A stretch of 64,000 nucleotides of DNA, taken from positions 28,037 through 92,036 of the forward strand of contig NZ_RCHI01000017.1 of the NCBI RefSeq assembly GCF_003664585.1. Reading direction: 5' to 3'. The position numbers and the translations under genes were made by a program. Below are positions 50,786 through 59,611 of this stretch, in pieces (the first letter of the stretch is position 1; each line of letters opens with the position of its first letter). This DNA is from Paenirhodobacter hankyongi. GTDB taxonomy: Bacteria; Pseudomonadota; Alphaproteobacteria; Rhodobacterales; Rhodobacteraceae. The notes beneath the pieces were generated by a model that saw nothing but the letters and a program-made list of their open reading frames with translations, ran no database searches and had not been told where the DNA came from.

Positions 50786-51394
50786 ATGAACCTGTCTAAA
50801 AGTAGAAAAACGCTGGAAGAGATTGCACCTGCGGGGTTCTACGTGGCGTTGCGCGTGGGCTATTCCTTTCCCGAGGAAGAGCTGAACGCCCTCGATCCGG
50901 GCTGGATCGAGACCTACACCCAGCTCGGGCTGGTGATGCAGGACCCGGCGATGCGGTGGGTCTATGCCAACAGCGGTGCGGTGCGCTGGTCGGAGCTTGA
51001 CCTGCCCGATCCCGCTGGGGTGATCGAGCTGGCGCGCAAGGCCGGGCTGAGCTGGGGCGCGACCGTCGCCTTCTGCCGGCCCGAGGATGCCGGCCGGCGC
51101 AGCTATGCCATGCTGTTCCGCGCCGACCGCAACTTCACCCGGGACGAACTCGAGGCTGCCTATGCGCTGCTGCGCAAGCTCCATGTCGGCCCCGAGGCCG
51201 GTCCGCCGCTGACCGAGGCCGAGCTCGAGGCGATCCGGCTGCGGGCGGGGGGCAAGCTGTTGAAACAGATCGCGGCCGAGATCGGCATCTCGGAAAGCGC
51301 GGTGAAGGCGCGGCTTGCCTCGGCCTGCCGCAAGACCGGGGCGAAGAATGCCATCGAATTGCTCGCACTTGCCACCGCAAGGCGAATGATCTGA
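50786..51394 (+). CDS. LuxR-family quorum-sensing transcriptional regulator
   Basis: 202 residues. N-terminal autoinducer-binding domain with Trp40 and Tyr44 (GWIETY), Asp53-Pro54, Trp68 and Gly87; C-terminal LuxR HTH about 142-200 (LTEAELEAIRLRAGG, QIAAEIGISESAVKARLASACRKTGAKN). It is shorter than typical LuxR proteins (about 240). The ATG at 50786 is used; a TTG at 50747 could extend it by 13 residues. The luxI gene follows 72 bp downstream, making a classic regulator-synthase pair. Confidence 0.87.
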   Translation: MNLSKSRKTLEEIAPAGFYVALRVGYSFPEEELNALDPGWIETYTQLGLVMQDPAMRWVYANSGAVRWSELDLPDPAGVIELARKAGLSWGATVAFCRPEDAGRRSYAMLFRADRNFTRDELEAAYALLRKLHVGPEAGPPLTEAELEAIRLRAGGKLLKQIAAEIGISESAVKARLASACRKTGAKNAIELLALATARRMI

Positions 51395-51439
51395 GCCAAC
51401 ACACCCCTCGAGGGTGAAAACGTTGCCTGATCGTGCTTC

Positions 51440-51467
51440 TGCTTGCCTATCCAGAAGGAGGCAAGCA
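51440..51467 (+). promoter_or_regulatory. luxI leader hairpin enclosing the ribosome-binding site
   Basis: TGCTTGCCT (51440-51448) and AGGCAAGCA (51459-51467) form a perfect 9-bp stem whose loop and 3' arm contain the AAGGAGG ribosome site and end on the A of the ATG. Folding would block initiation. A 10-bp palindrome CCCTCGAGGG at 51405-51414 lies just upstream and may be an operator or part of the luxR 3' hairpin. Confidence 0.6.
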
Positions 51468-52129
51468 TGCATAACATCACTTTCAAATTCGCCGATCTGC
51501 ATCGTCACGGTCCGGCGTTCTATAATTTCCTGCGGCTGCGCAAGGAGGTCTTCGTCGACGAGCTCGGCTGGGACGTGCCGCATGACGACGAGGTCGAGAT
51601 GGACCAGTATGACACCCCCGTCGCACATTACTCGCTGGTGCTGTCGGGCGGGGCGGTCGTGGGCGGCGCGCGGGCGATGTCGACCGAGGCGATCTGGGGC
51701 CCGAACACCTACATGCTGCGCGACGCGCATCGCGGCAAGCTCGAGCATATCCCGCCCACCGTGCTGCCCGACGAGATCGCCTCGCCGCAGGTGTGGGAAT
51801 GCACGCGGCTGGTGATCTCGTCGCGGCTGACGACCAATGACGAGCGGCGCACCTGCCTGCGGCTGATCGTCGACGGGCTGGTCGAGCAGGCTCGCGCGCG
51901 CGGCGCCGAGACGCTGATCTGTCTGTCGTCGCATGCGCTGATGCGGACGCTGCGCCAGCTCGGCTACGAGGTGCGCCGGATCGGGCCGAGCTATCGCAAC
52001 GACGAGGACGGGCGGATGTATGCGGTGCTGGCGATGCCGGCCGAGTTCTCGGCGGCGCGGCGGGCGGATTGGGCGCCGGCCTATCTGCCGCATGCGCCCG
52101 CCGCGGCGATCACGGCGCGTGCGGTCTGA
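51467..52129 (+). CDS. luxI: Acyl-homoserine-lactone synthase (LuxI family)
   Basis: 220 residues. The invariant LuxI residues are all recognisable: Arg25, Phe29, Trp35, Asp46, Asp49, Arg69, Glu111 and Arg114 (LRLRKEVFVDELGW, MDQYD, GGARAM, WECTRLVI). It makes an acyl-homoserine lactone from S-adenosylmethionine and acyl-ACP. AAGGAGG stands 6 bp before the ATG, inside a hairpin. The long C-terminal tail after FSAARRADW is family variable. Confidence 0.93.
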   Translation: MHNITFKFADLHRHGPAFYNFLRLRKEVFVDELGWDVPHDDEVEMDQYDTPVAHYSLVLSGGAVVGGARAMSTEAIWGPNTYMLRDAHRGKLEHIPPTVLPDEIASPQVWECTRLVISSRLTTNDERRTCLRLIVDGLVEQARARGAETLICLSSHALMRTLRQLGYEVRRIGPSYRNDEDGRMYAVLAMPAEFSAARRADWAPAYLPHAPAAAITARAV

Positions 52130-52203
52130 GACATGGGGGGCGGGGGGCTTCCCCCGCCTCCGGCCCTTGACAGCGGGCGCGGCGCGGTCTCACCGTCGCC
52201 GCC

Positions 52204-53085
52204 ATGTTCGATTTTCGCGATATCGAGATCATCCGCGCCATCGTGCGCCACGGCGGCTTCCGGGCGGCCTCTGACGCCACCGGGCTGGCGCAATCGGCGA
52301 TCTCGCGCCGGGTGCACCACCTCGAGGACCGGATGAAGATCACCCTCTTCGAACGCGACGGCCGCGGCGTGCGGCTGAGCGCGGCGGGGCGGCGCTTTTG
52401 CGAGGAGGCCGAGCTGCTGGTGGCACAGCGCGACCGGATCCTCGGCGAGCTGACGCAGGGCCAGATGGCGGGCGTGGTGCGGCTTGGCGTGGCCGAGACG
52501 ATCACCCACACGCTGTTGCCGCGGCTGCTGACGGCGCTGCGGGCGCGCCATCCGCTGCTGCGCTTCGAGATCTCGGTCGACACCTCGGACCAGATGGCGC
52601 GCGAGCTGAGCGCCGACGGGCTCGATGTGGCGATCATGCTGCGCGACGAGGCGCCGCGCGGCATGGTGCTGACCGCGCTGCCGCCGGTCAGTCTGGGCTG
52701 GTTCTGCTCGCCCGCGCATTTCACCCTGCCGCGGCCGGCGGGGATCGACGATCTTGCCGCGCTGCCGATCGTGTCCTTCCCGAAGACCACGATCCCGCAC
52801 CGGCGGGTGCTCGACCTCTTGACCCCGGTGCGGCGCAAGGTGGCCGAGGTGCACGGCTCGGCCTCGCTCGCCACGGTGTTGCATCTGGTGGCGCAGGGCT
52901 TCGGCATCGGCACGATCCCGCATGACATCGTCGCCTCCTGGCCCGATGCCGGGATCGAGGAGATCGAGGTGACGCCCGAGGCGCGGCTGCCCGATCTGGA
53001 ATTCGCGATCTGCTACATGCCCGAGCGCAACGAGGAGATCGGCCGCGAGCTGACCCGGGCGGCGGTTGCCGCCTCGGTTGTATGA
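52204..53085 (+). CDS. LysR-family transcriptional regulator
   Basis: 293 residues. N-terminal HTH (FDFRDIEIIRAIVRHGGFRAASDATGLAQSAISRRVHHLEDRM, 2-45) and LysR effector domain (GVVRLGVAETITHTLLPRLL onward). Upstream of and codirectional with the D-glutamate cyclase/TRAP/5-oxoprolinase operon, which it probably controls through the repeats at 53084-53129. Confidence 0.88.
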   Translation: MFDFRDIEIIRAIVRHGGFRAASDATGLAQSAISRRVHHLEDRMKITLFERDGRGVRLSAAGRRFCEEAELLVAQRDRILGELTQGQMAGVVRLGVAETITHTLLPRLLTALRARHPLLRFEISVDTSDQMARELSADGLDVAIMLRDEAPRGMVLTALPPVSLGWFCSPAHFTLPRPAGIDDLAALPIVSFPKTTIPHRRVLDLLTPVRRKVAEVHGSASLATVLHLVAQGFGIGTIPHDIVASWPDAGIEEIEVTPEARLPDLEFAICYMPERNEEIGRELTRAAVAASVV

Positions 53086-53129
53086 TCTCGAAAACAGATC
53101 AATACTGCGCATGACTGAACTCTTGATCT
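53084..53129 (+). promoter_or_regulatory. Repeated GATCT half-sites before the cyclase/TRAP operon
   Basis: GATCT (53084-53088), AGATCAA (53096-53102) and TTGATCT (53123-53129) give two overlapping dyads within an AT-rich 90-bp gap. LysR proteins often bind a recognition and an activation half-site; these are candidates for the adjacent LysR. Confidence 0.4.
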
Positions 53130-53175
53130 AATCGGTTGCCTTGCGGAATCTTTCCCGATCCGAAGGAGACCCGAG

Positions 53176-53997
53176 ATGACCGATCAAGACGCCCTGCTGT
53201 CCGACCCGCGTGCGCTGCGCGCCGAGATCCGTGCGGGGCGGTTCGAGCGGCCGACCGCCGGCTTTGGTGGCGATGCGCTGCAGGCCAATCTGGTGATCCT
53301 GCCCGCGCCCGAGGCGGCCGAGTTCCTGCGCTTTGCCCAGGCGAACCCGCGCCCCTGCCCGCTGCTGGCGGTGAGCGAGCCGGGCAATCCCGCGCTCGAC
53401 CTGCTCGGCGCCGGGATCGACCTGCGCCACGACCTGCCGCGCTATCGGGTCTGGCGCCATGGCGCGCTGGTGAGCGAGCCTGCCGACATCGCCGATCTGT
53501 GGCAGGACGATTTCGTCGCCTTCGCGATCGGCTGTTCGTTCAGCTTCGAGGATGCGCTGGTGCGCGCGGGCATCCCGGTGCGCCATCAGGCGGCCGGCCG
53601 CAACGTGCCGATGTATCGCACCTCGATCCCGACCCGGCCGGCCGGGCAGTTCTCGGGCCCGCTCGTGGTGTCGATGCGGCCGATGCCGATGGCCGACGCG
53701 ATCGAGACGGTGAAGATCTGCGACCGCTTCCCGCTGGCCCATGGCGCGCCGGTGCATATCGGCGACCCCGCCGCGCTCGGCATCGCCGACATCACCCGCC
53801 CCGATTACGGCGACGCCCCCGACATCCGGCCCGGCGACGTGCCGGTGTTCACCGCCTGCGGCGTGACCCCCCAGGCCGCGATTGCCGCCGCCCGTCCCGC
53901 CCTCGCCATCACCCACGCCCCGGGCTACATGCTCGTCACCGATATCCCGGCGGGTGCCGCCTGGCGGGAGCTGACCGGCGTGGGCATGGCGCAGTAA
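53176..53997 (+). CDS. D-glutamate cyclase-like protein (DUF1445, putative hydro-lyase)
   Basis: 273 residues. [70 protein letters not shown] and [14 protein letters not shown] are diagnostic of the DUF1445 family, in which a mammalian member cyclises D-glutamate to 5-oxo-D-proline. The 5-oxoprolinase genes PxpBCA at the end of the same operon support a 5-oxoproline link. AAGGAG precedes the ATG by 9 bp. Confidence 0.88.
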   Translation: MTDQDALLSDPRALRAEIRAGRFERPTAGFGGDALQANLVILPAPEAAEFLRFAQANPRPCPLLAVSEPGNPALDLLGAGIDLRHDLPRYRVWRHGALVSEPADIADLWQDDFVAFAIGCSFSFEDALVRAGIPVRHQAAGRNVPMYRTSIPTRPAGQFSGPLVVSMRPMPMADAIETVKICDRFPLAHGAPVHIGDPAALGIADITRPDYGDAPDIRPGDVPVFTACGVTPQAAIAAARPALAITHAPGYMLVTDIPAGAAWRELTGVGMAQ

Positions 53998-54031
53998 CCA
54001 ACAACAAAAGCACCCCGACAGGAGAGACCCG

Positions 54032-55072
54032 ATGAAGAAGAAGATGATCGCCGCGCTGATGGCCGGCACCCTGCTCGCCGCCCCCGCGATGGCCGAGGAA
54101 CAGCTTTCGGTCGTCGGCAGCTGGAGCAACCTGCCGCTCTACAAGGCCTTCGAGACCCCGTTCTGGACCGAAAAGCTGCCCGCGATGACCGGCGGCGCCT
54201 TCACCGCGCAGCTCACCAGCTTTGACCAGATGGGCATTGCCGGCGCCGACGTCTACCGGATGCTGGGCGACGGCGTCTTCGACATCGGCGCGACGGTGGC
54301 CGATTACACCGTGGGCGACGCGCCCGAGCTGGAAGGGCTCGACGTGCCGCTGCTCGCGACCACCGCGGACGAGGCGAAGAAACTGGTCGATGCCGCCCGC
54401 CCGATGGTCGCCGACATCATGCGCGCGCGCTTCAACGCGCAGCTTCTGGGCATCGCGCCCTATCCGCCGCAGGTGCTGTTCTGCCGCGGCGACGTCACCT
54501 CGCTGGCCGACCTGAAGGGCAAGAAGGTGCGCGGCTCGGGCCGGATGACGACGAAATTCCTCGAGGCGCTTGGCGCCGAGGGCGTGAACATCGCCTTCTC
54601 GGAAGTGCCCGGCTCGCTCGAGCGCGGGGTGATCGACTGTGCCGTGACCGGCGCCGGTTCGGGCTATTCGGCGGGCTGGTGGGAGGTTTCGGACCACCTG
54701 CTGACGCTGCCGCTCGGTGGCTGGGACCCGGTGGTGATCGCGATGAACGCCGATCGCTGGGACGGGCTCACGGCGGATCAGCAGGCGACGCTGGAAAAGG
54801 CCGTGACCGAGGGGCTCGAGACCCCGGCCTGGGCCGCGGCGCAGGGCGGGCTCGCGACCGACATCGCCTGCCTGACCGGCACGGGCGAGTGCCCCGCGGG
54901 CAAGGCCGCCTCGATGACGCTGGTCGAGGCCACCCCGGCCGACATGGCGCAGGCGCGCCAGATCCTGACCGAGGTCGTGCTGCCCGACTGGGCCGGCCGC
55001 GCCGGCAAGGACTGGGTCGCGCGCTGGAACGACACCGTCGGCGCCGCCGCCGGCGTGACGATCGCGCAGTAA
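54032..55072 (+). CDS. TRAP transporter substrate-binding protein (DctP-like)
   Basis: 346 residues with a Sec signal (MIAALMAGTLLAAPAMA). DLKGKKVRGSGRMTTKFLEALGA and EVPGSLERGVIDCAVTG show the TRAP binding-protein fold, with the conserved Arg of KVRGSG expected to bind the ligand's carboxylate. First of the three TRAP components; ligand inferred to be 5-oxoproline, a lactam acid or an amide. Confidence 0.88.
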   Translation: MKKKMIAALMAGTLLAAPAMAEEQLSVVGSWSNLPLYKAFETPFWTEKLPAMTGGAFTAQLTSFDQMGIAGADVYRMLGDGVFDIGATVADYTVGDAPELEGLDVPLLATTADEAKKLVDAARPMVADIMRARFNAQLLGIAPYPPQVLFCRGDVTSLADLKGKKVRGSGRMTTKFLEALGAEGVNIAFSEVPGSLERGVIDCAVTGAGSGYSAGWWEVSDHLLTLPLGGWDPVVIAMNADRWDGLTADQQATLEKAVTEGLETPAWAAAQGGLATDIACLTGTGECPAGKAASMTLVEATPADMAQARQILTEVVLPDWAGRAGKDWVARWNDTVGAAAGVTIAQ

Positions 55073-55088
55073 CGGCGGGGCGGGCGCG

Positions 55089-55634
55089 ATGGTCGCGAAA
55101 CTGCACGGCGCGCTTTTGCGCGCCAACCGCCTCGTCGCGCTCGTCCTGGGCGCGGCGCTGATCGCCACGGTGCTGTTCATCCTGGTCGATGTGGTGCTGC
55201 GCAAGCTGGGCGCGGGCTCGCTCGGCGGCTCGGACGAGCTGTCGGGCTATGTCATGGCCGCGGTCGCAAGCTGGGGCCTTGCCTGCGCGCTGGTCGAGCG
55301 GGCGCATGTCCGCATCGACGTGCTGCGGCTGCGGCTGACCGCGCCCGGGCGGGCGCTGATGGACATCTTCGCGATGATCGTCACCAACGGCATCGTGCTG
55401 CTGATCGCCTGGCATTGCTGGCCGGTGCTGGAAAAGACGCTGGCACGCGGCTCGCGGGCGAACACCCCGCTCGAGACGCCGCTGTGGATCCCGCAGGGGA
55501 TCTGGTTTGCCGGCTGGGCCTGGTTCGCGATCAGCGCGACGGCGCTGACGCTGATCGGGCTGGCCTATTTCCTCTCCGGCCAGCGCGCGCGCTTCGATGC
55601 GACGCTGGGCCTCGGATCGGAGCTTGACGCATGA
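55089..55634 (+). CDS. TRAP transporter small permease (DctQ-like)
   Basis: 181 residues with four hydrophobic segments, including ALVLGAALIATVLFILVDVVLRKLG and GSDELSGYVMAAVASWGLACALVERAHVRID, the DctQ signature. Its stop overlaps the DctM start by ATGA. Confidence 0.88.
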   Translation: MVAKLHGALLRANRLVALVLGAALIATVLFILVDVVLRKLGAGSLGGSDELSGYVMAAVASWGLACALVERAHVRIDVLRLRLTAPGRALMDIFAMIVTNGIVLLIAWHCWPVLEKTLARGSRANTPLETPLWIPQGIWFAGWAWFAISATALTLIGLAYFLSGQRARFDATLGLGSELDA

Positions 55635-56914
55635 TCTGGACCGTTGCCGTTTCGCTTCTGGGGCTGATGGCCCTGTCGATCCCGGTGGGGATCGTGCTCT
55701 TCGTGCTGGGCATCGGGGTCGGGCAGTTCTATTCCGCCTTCCCGCTGCTGCGCGGGCTGGGCCAGGTGGTCTGGTCCTCCTCGGCCTCGGCGACGCTGAT
55801 CGCGATTCCGCTCTTCGTCCTGCTGGGCGAGATCCTGGTGCGCGGCGGGGTGGCCGCGCGCACCTATGGCGCGCTCGACAAATGGCTGAGCTGGCTGCCG
55901 GGCGGGCTGGTGCACGCCAATATCGCCACCGCGACGATGTTCTCGGCCACCTCGGGCTCGTCGGTCGCCACCGCCGCCACCGTCGCCACCGTGGCGATGC
56001 CGCAGGCCGAGCGGCTGCACTATGACCCGAAGCTCTTCTCGGGCGCGATCGCCGCGGGCGGCACGCTCGGCATCCTGATCCCGCCCTCGATCAACCTGAT
56101 CGTCTATGGCTTCCTGACCGAGACCTCGATCCCGCAGCTCTTTTCGGCGGGGCTGGTGCCCGGTGTGCTGATGGCGCTGGCTTTCGTCGCCGTCACCGCG
56201 GCGATCTGCGCGGTGCGCCCCGATCTGGGCGGCCCGTCGCGCCGCTTCAGCTGGGGCGAGCGGCTGGCGAGCCTGGTGCAGCTGGTGCCGATCGTGATCC
56301 TCTTCACCGTGGTCATCGGCTCGATCTATGCCGGCTGGGCCACGCCCACGGAATCGGCGGCGATCGGGGTGGCCATCGCGGCGCTGATCGCCGTGGGGCT
56401 GGGCGAGGGGCTGAGCCTGCGCACCCTCGGCGCCGCGCTGATCGGCACGGTGCGGATCTCGGCGATGATCATGCTGGTGATCACCGGCGCCTATTTCCTG
56501 AACTTCGCGATGACCTCGGCCGGGCTTGGCCGCGAGCTTGGCGCGCTGATCCGCGGCTCGGGGCTCTCGCCCTTCGGCACGCTGCTGCTGGTGGTGGCGC
56601 TCTATCTCGTGCTGGGCTTCTTCATCGAGACGCTGTCGCTGATGGTGGCGACGATCCCGATCGTGGTGCCGATCATCGCCGGGCTTGGCTATGACAAGGT
56701 CTGGTTCGGGGTGCTGATGATCGTGCTGATCGAGATGGCGCTGATCACCCCGCCGGTCGGGCTCAACCTCTTCGTGGTGCAAAGCACGCGGCGCAGCGGC
56801 ACGATGAACGAGGTGATCCTTGGCGCGATCCCCTATGTGCTGGTGATGCTGGGCATGATCGCGGCGCTGATCGCGCTGCCTTCGCTGGCGCTCTGGCTGC
56901 CCTCCCACCTCTGA
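55631..56914 (+). CDS. TRAP transporter large permease (DctM-like)
   Basis: 427 residues with about 12 hydrophobic segments. IAAGGTLGILIPPSINLIVYG is the DctM signature, and ITPPVGLNLFVVQ the second half of the inverted repeat. Forms the sodium-driven importer with 55089-55634. Confidence 0.92.
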   Translation: MIWTVAVSLLGLMALSIPVGIVLFVLGIGVGQFYSAFPLLRGLGQVVWSSSASATLIAIPLFVLLGEILVRGGVAARTYGALDKWLSWLPGGLVHANIATATMFSATSGSSVATAATVATVAMPQAERLHYDPKLFSGAIAAGGTLGILIPPSINLIVYGFLTETSIPQLFSAGLVPGVLMALAFVAVTAAICAVRPDLGGPSRRFSWGERLASLVQLVPIVILFTVVIGSIYAGWATPTESAAIGVAIAALIAVGLGEGLSLRTLGAALIGTVRISAMIMLVITGAYFLNFAMTSAGLGRELGALIRGSGLSPFGTLLLVVALYLVLGFFIETLSLMVATIPIVVPIIAGLGYDKVWFGVLMIVLIEMALITPPVGLNLFVVQSTRRSGTMNEVILGAIPYVLVMLGMIAALIALPSLALWLPSHL

Positions 56915-56933
56915 TTTCCTGAAAGGACGCCTG

Positions 56934-57602
56934 ATGCGTTTCCTCAACGGCGAGTCGCCGATCGACCTCGATTTCTCTCATCTCGTCGTTGCCGGCTGGA
57001 CCGGACGCGACCAGAAGGCCATCGCCCATCACATCGACGAGCTGGCCGCCCTTGGCGTCGCGCCGCCCTCGGCGACGCCGCTTTACTACCGCGTTGCCGC
57101 CGCGACGCTGACCACCGCGCCGCGGATCGAGGTGGTGGGCCCCGGCTCCTCGGGCGAGGTCGAGCCGATGGTGGTGCAGCATGGCGCGCGCCGTTTCCTC
57201 GGCCTTGGGTCGGACCACACCGACCGCGTGCTCGAGGCGCATTCGGTGGCGCTGTCGAAGCAGGTCTGCGCCAAGCCCTGCGCCGCCGAGCTCTGGCCCT
57301 GGGAGGAGGTCGAGGACCGTCTCGACCGGCTGGTCTGCGAAAGCTGGATCTTCGAGAACGGCAGCTGGGTCGCCTATCAGGCCGGCACGCTCGCCTCGAT
57401 CCGGCCGCTGGCCGAACTTGCCGCCGGGGCGGGGCTGAACGTGCTGGGCGTCGAGGGGCCGGTGGCGATGCTGTGCGGCACCTTCGGCGCGATCGGCGGC
57501 GTGCGGCCGGCGCGCCGCTTCCGCATGCGGCTGAGCGACCCCGACCGCAACCGCGCGATCGGGCATGAATATGAAACCATCGTCCTGCCCGAGGTGGCCT
57601 GA
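56934..57602 (+). CDS. DUF2848 protein (fumarylacetoacetase-fold-like)
   Basis: 222 residues. VAGWTGRDQKAIAHHIDELAALG, PPSATPLYYRV, GSDHTDRVLEAHSVALSKQVCAKP match DUF2848. No enzymatic role is established. It is embedded between a TRAP importer and an amidase, so a hydrolytic or isomerase step on the imported acid is possible. AAAGGA lies 7 bp upstream. Confidence 0.82.
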   Translation: MRFLNGESPIDLDFSHLVVAGWTGRDQKAIAHHIDELAALGVAPPSATPLYYRVAAATLTTAPRIEVVGPGSSGEVEPMVVQHGARRFLGLGSDHTDRVLEAHSVALSKQVCAKPCAAELWPWEEVEDRLDRLVCESWIFENGSWVAYQAGTLASIRPLAELAAGAGLNVLGVEGPVAMLCGTFGAIGGVRPARRFRMRLSDPDRNRAIGHEYETIVLPEVA

Positions 57603-57603
57603 G

Positions 57604-58863
57604 ATGAGCGCTTTCCTGACCCGCGTCGAGGACGCGATCGCCCGCACCGAGGCCCTGCCCGCCGCGACCCGCCGCGCGATCTTCACCGAATTCACCCCGG
57701 CGCGGATCCGTGCCGAGGCGGCCGCGCTTGCGGCGCGCGCCGCGGCGGGCGAGGCGATGCCGCTTTTCGGCACGCTGATCTCGGTCAAGGATCTTTATGA
57801 CGAGGCCGGGCAGGTCACCGGCGCGGGCTCGCGCCTGCTGGTCGAGCGCGGCAGCGTGGCGGCCGGGGATGCCGTCGCCGTCGCCCGGCTGCGCCGCGCC
57901 GGTGCGCTGATGTTCGGCCGCACCTCGATGTCGGAATTCGCCTATTCCGGCGTCGGGCTGAACCCGCATCACGGCACCCCGGAAAGCGCGCTGGCGGCCG
58001 GGGTGATCCCGGGCGGCTCGTCCTCGGGCGCGGCGGTGAGCGTGGCCCTTGGCCTGTGCGACGCGGCGCTTGGCACCGACACCGGCGGCTCGCTGCGGAT
58101 TCCGGCGGCGGCGAACGGGATCTGGGGGCTGAAGCCGAGTGCGGATCTCATTGACGCGACCGGCATCTTCCCGCTGGCCGGCACCTTCGACAGCGCCGGC
58201 GCGATGGCCGGCACCGAGGCCCTGCTGCGGCAGGTGACCGAGGTGATGGCGGGCGCCCCGCTCGACGCCCCCGCGCCCGGCCGGCTGCGTCTCGGCCTGC
58301 CGACCGGCGCCTTCACCGAGGGGCTCTCGCCCGAGGTCGCCACGCTTTTCGCCGCCGAGACCGCGCGGATCGCGGCGCTTGGCCACGAGCTGGTGCCGGT
58401 CGAGATGGCCGAGATCGGCGCGGGCATCGGGCTGAACAAGATCATCGTCGCGGCCGAGGCGCTGGCGATCCACCGTGCCGACCTCGAGCGGCTGGAAACG
58501 GTGGGCGACCCGCGCGTTCTGTCGCGCATCCGCTTTGCGCTGACGCTCGCCCCCGGGGCGCTGGACGCGGCGCTCAGTGAGCGCGCGCGGCTTGTGACGC
58601 TCTTCGAGGCGCGGATGCAGGGGCTCGATGCGCTTCTCGTGCCGACGCTGATGCAGCTGCCGCCGACGATCGCCGCGGTCGAGGCGAATTTCGACGCGCT
58701 GAACGCGGCGATGCTGCGCAACACCTCGCTGGTGAACCTGGTCGACGGTTGCGCCGTGGCGCTGCCCACGCCGGGGGCCGAACCGCGCTGGTCGATGACG
58801 ATGCTCGTGGGCCGCAAGGGCGCCGATGCGGCGCTTCTGGCCGCGGCGCGCGCGATCGCGTGA
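57604..58863 (+). CDS. Amidase (amidase-signature family)
   Basis: 419 residues. The Ser-cisSer-Lys triad is intact: Lys62 (LISVKDLYD), Ser139 (GGSSSG) and Ser163 (TDTGGSLRIP). It hydrolyses an amide to an acid and ammonia. The start overlaps nothing but lies 1 bp after the DUF2848 stop. The substrate is unknown; an N-acyl or carboxamide derivative feeding the 5-oxoprolinase is plausible. Confidence 0.9.
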   Translation: MSAFLTRVEDAIARTEALPAATRRAIFTEFTPARIRAEAAALAARAAAGEAMPLFGTLISVKDLYDEAGQVTGAGSRLLVERGSVAAGDAVAVARLRRAGALMFGRTSMSEFAYSGVGLNPHHGTPESALAAGVIPGGSSSGAAVSVALGLCDAALGTDTGGSLRIPAAANGIWGLKPSADLIDATGIFPLAGTFDSAGAMAGTEALLRQVTEVMAGAPLDAPAPGRLRLGLPTGAFTEGLSPEVATLFAAETARIAALGHELVPVEMAEIGAGIGLNKIIVAAEALAIHRADLERLETVGDPRVLSRIRFALTLAPGALDAALSERARLVTLFEARMQGLDALLVPTLMQLPPTIAAVEANFDALNAAMLRNTSLVNLVDGCAVALPTPGAEPRWSMTMLVGRKGADAALLAAARAIA

Positions 58864-58870
58864 GGCGGCG

Positions 58871-59611
58871 ATGACCGAGGACGCGCCCCTCTCGCCCGAG
58901 TTGCTGCCCGCCGGCCCCGACGGGATCGAGCTGCGCTTTGCCCGTCGGCCCGAGCCCGCGGCGATGGCGGCGGTGCAGGTGCTGGCGGCCGAGATCGCCG
59001 CGGCCCCGCCCGAGGGGCTGCGCGAGCTGGTGCCGGGGCTCGTCTCGGTGCTGCTGCGGCTTGATCCGGGGACGGTGGCGGCGGTCGGGCCGGGGCTTCT
59101 GGCCCGGGCCCGGGCCATCGCCGCGACCCGACCGGCCCTGCCCGCCCCCACCCGGCGCTGGACGATCCCGGCGGCCTTTGGTGGTGCCGAGGGGCCGGAT
59201 CTGGCCGCGGTGGCGGCGCGCCTCGGCCAGAGCGAAGCGGCCGCCGCGGCCGAGATCTGCGCGGCCGAGCTGCGGGTGCTGACCATCGGCTTCGCCCCCG
59301 GCCAGCCCTATATCGGCCTGCTGCCCGAGGCCTGGAATCTGCCGCGCCTGCCCGAGCTGACGCCCAGCGTGCCGGCGGGCGCGCTGGTCGTCGCGGTGCG
59401 GCAGCTGGTGTTGTTCGGCGCGGCCTCGGCGACCGGCTGGCGGCAGGTGGCGCAGGTGGCCTTCCGCCCCTTCCGCCCCGACCGGGCCGAGCCGATGCCG
59501 CTGCGCGCGGGCGACGCGATCCGCTTCGCCGCCGCGCCCGCCGATCAGATCGCGACGCTTGCGGGCGATCCGCAGGGCCTTGGCGGCGCCCGGCTGGAGG
59601 TTCTGGCATGA
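58871..59611 (+). CDS. pxpB: 5-oxoprolinase subunit B (PxpB, KipI family)
   Basis: 246 residues. LRVLTIGFAPGQPYIGLLPE and RLPELTPSVPAGALVVAVRQLVLFG match the PxpB/KipI cyclophilin-like domain. With PxpA and PxpC it hydrolyses 5-oxoproline to glutamate with ATP. The stop overlaps the pxpC start by ATGA. N-terminal 70 residues are more variable than usual. Confidence 0.9.
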   Translation: MTEDAPLSPELLPAGPDGIELRFARRPEPAAMAAVQVLAAEIAAAPPEGLRELVPGLVSVLLRLDPGTVAAVGPGLLARARAIAATRPALPAPTRRWTIPAAFGGAEGPDLAAVAARLGQSEAAAAAEICAAELRVLTIGFAPGQPYIGLLPEAWNLPRLPELTPSVPAGALVVAVRQLVLFGAASATGWRQVAQVAFRPFRPDRAEPMPLRAGDAIRFAAAPADQIATLAGDPQGLGGARLEVLA

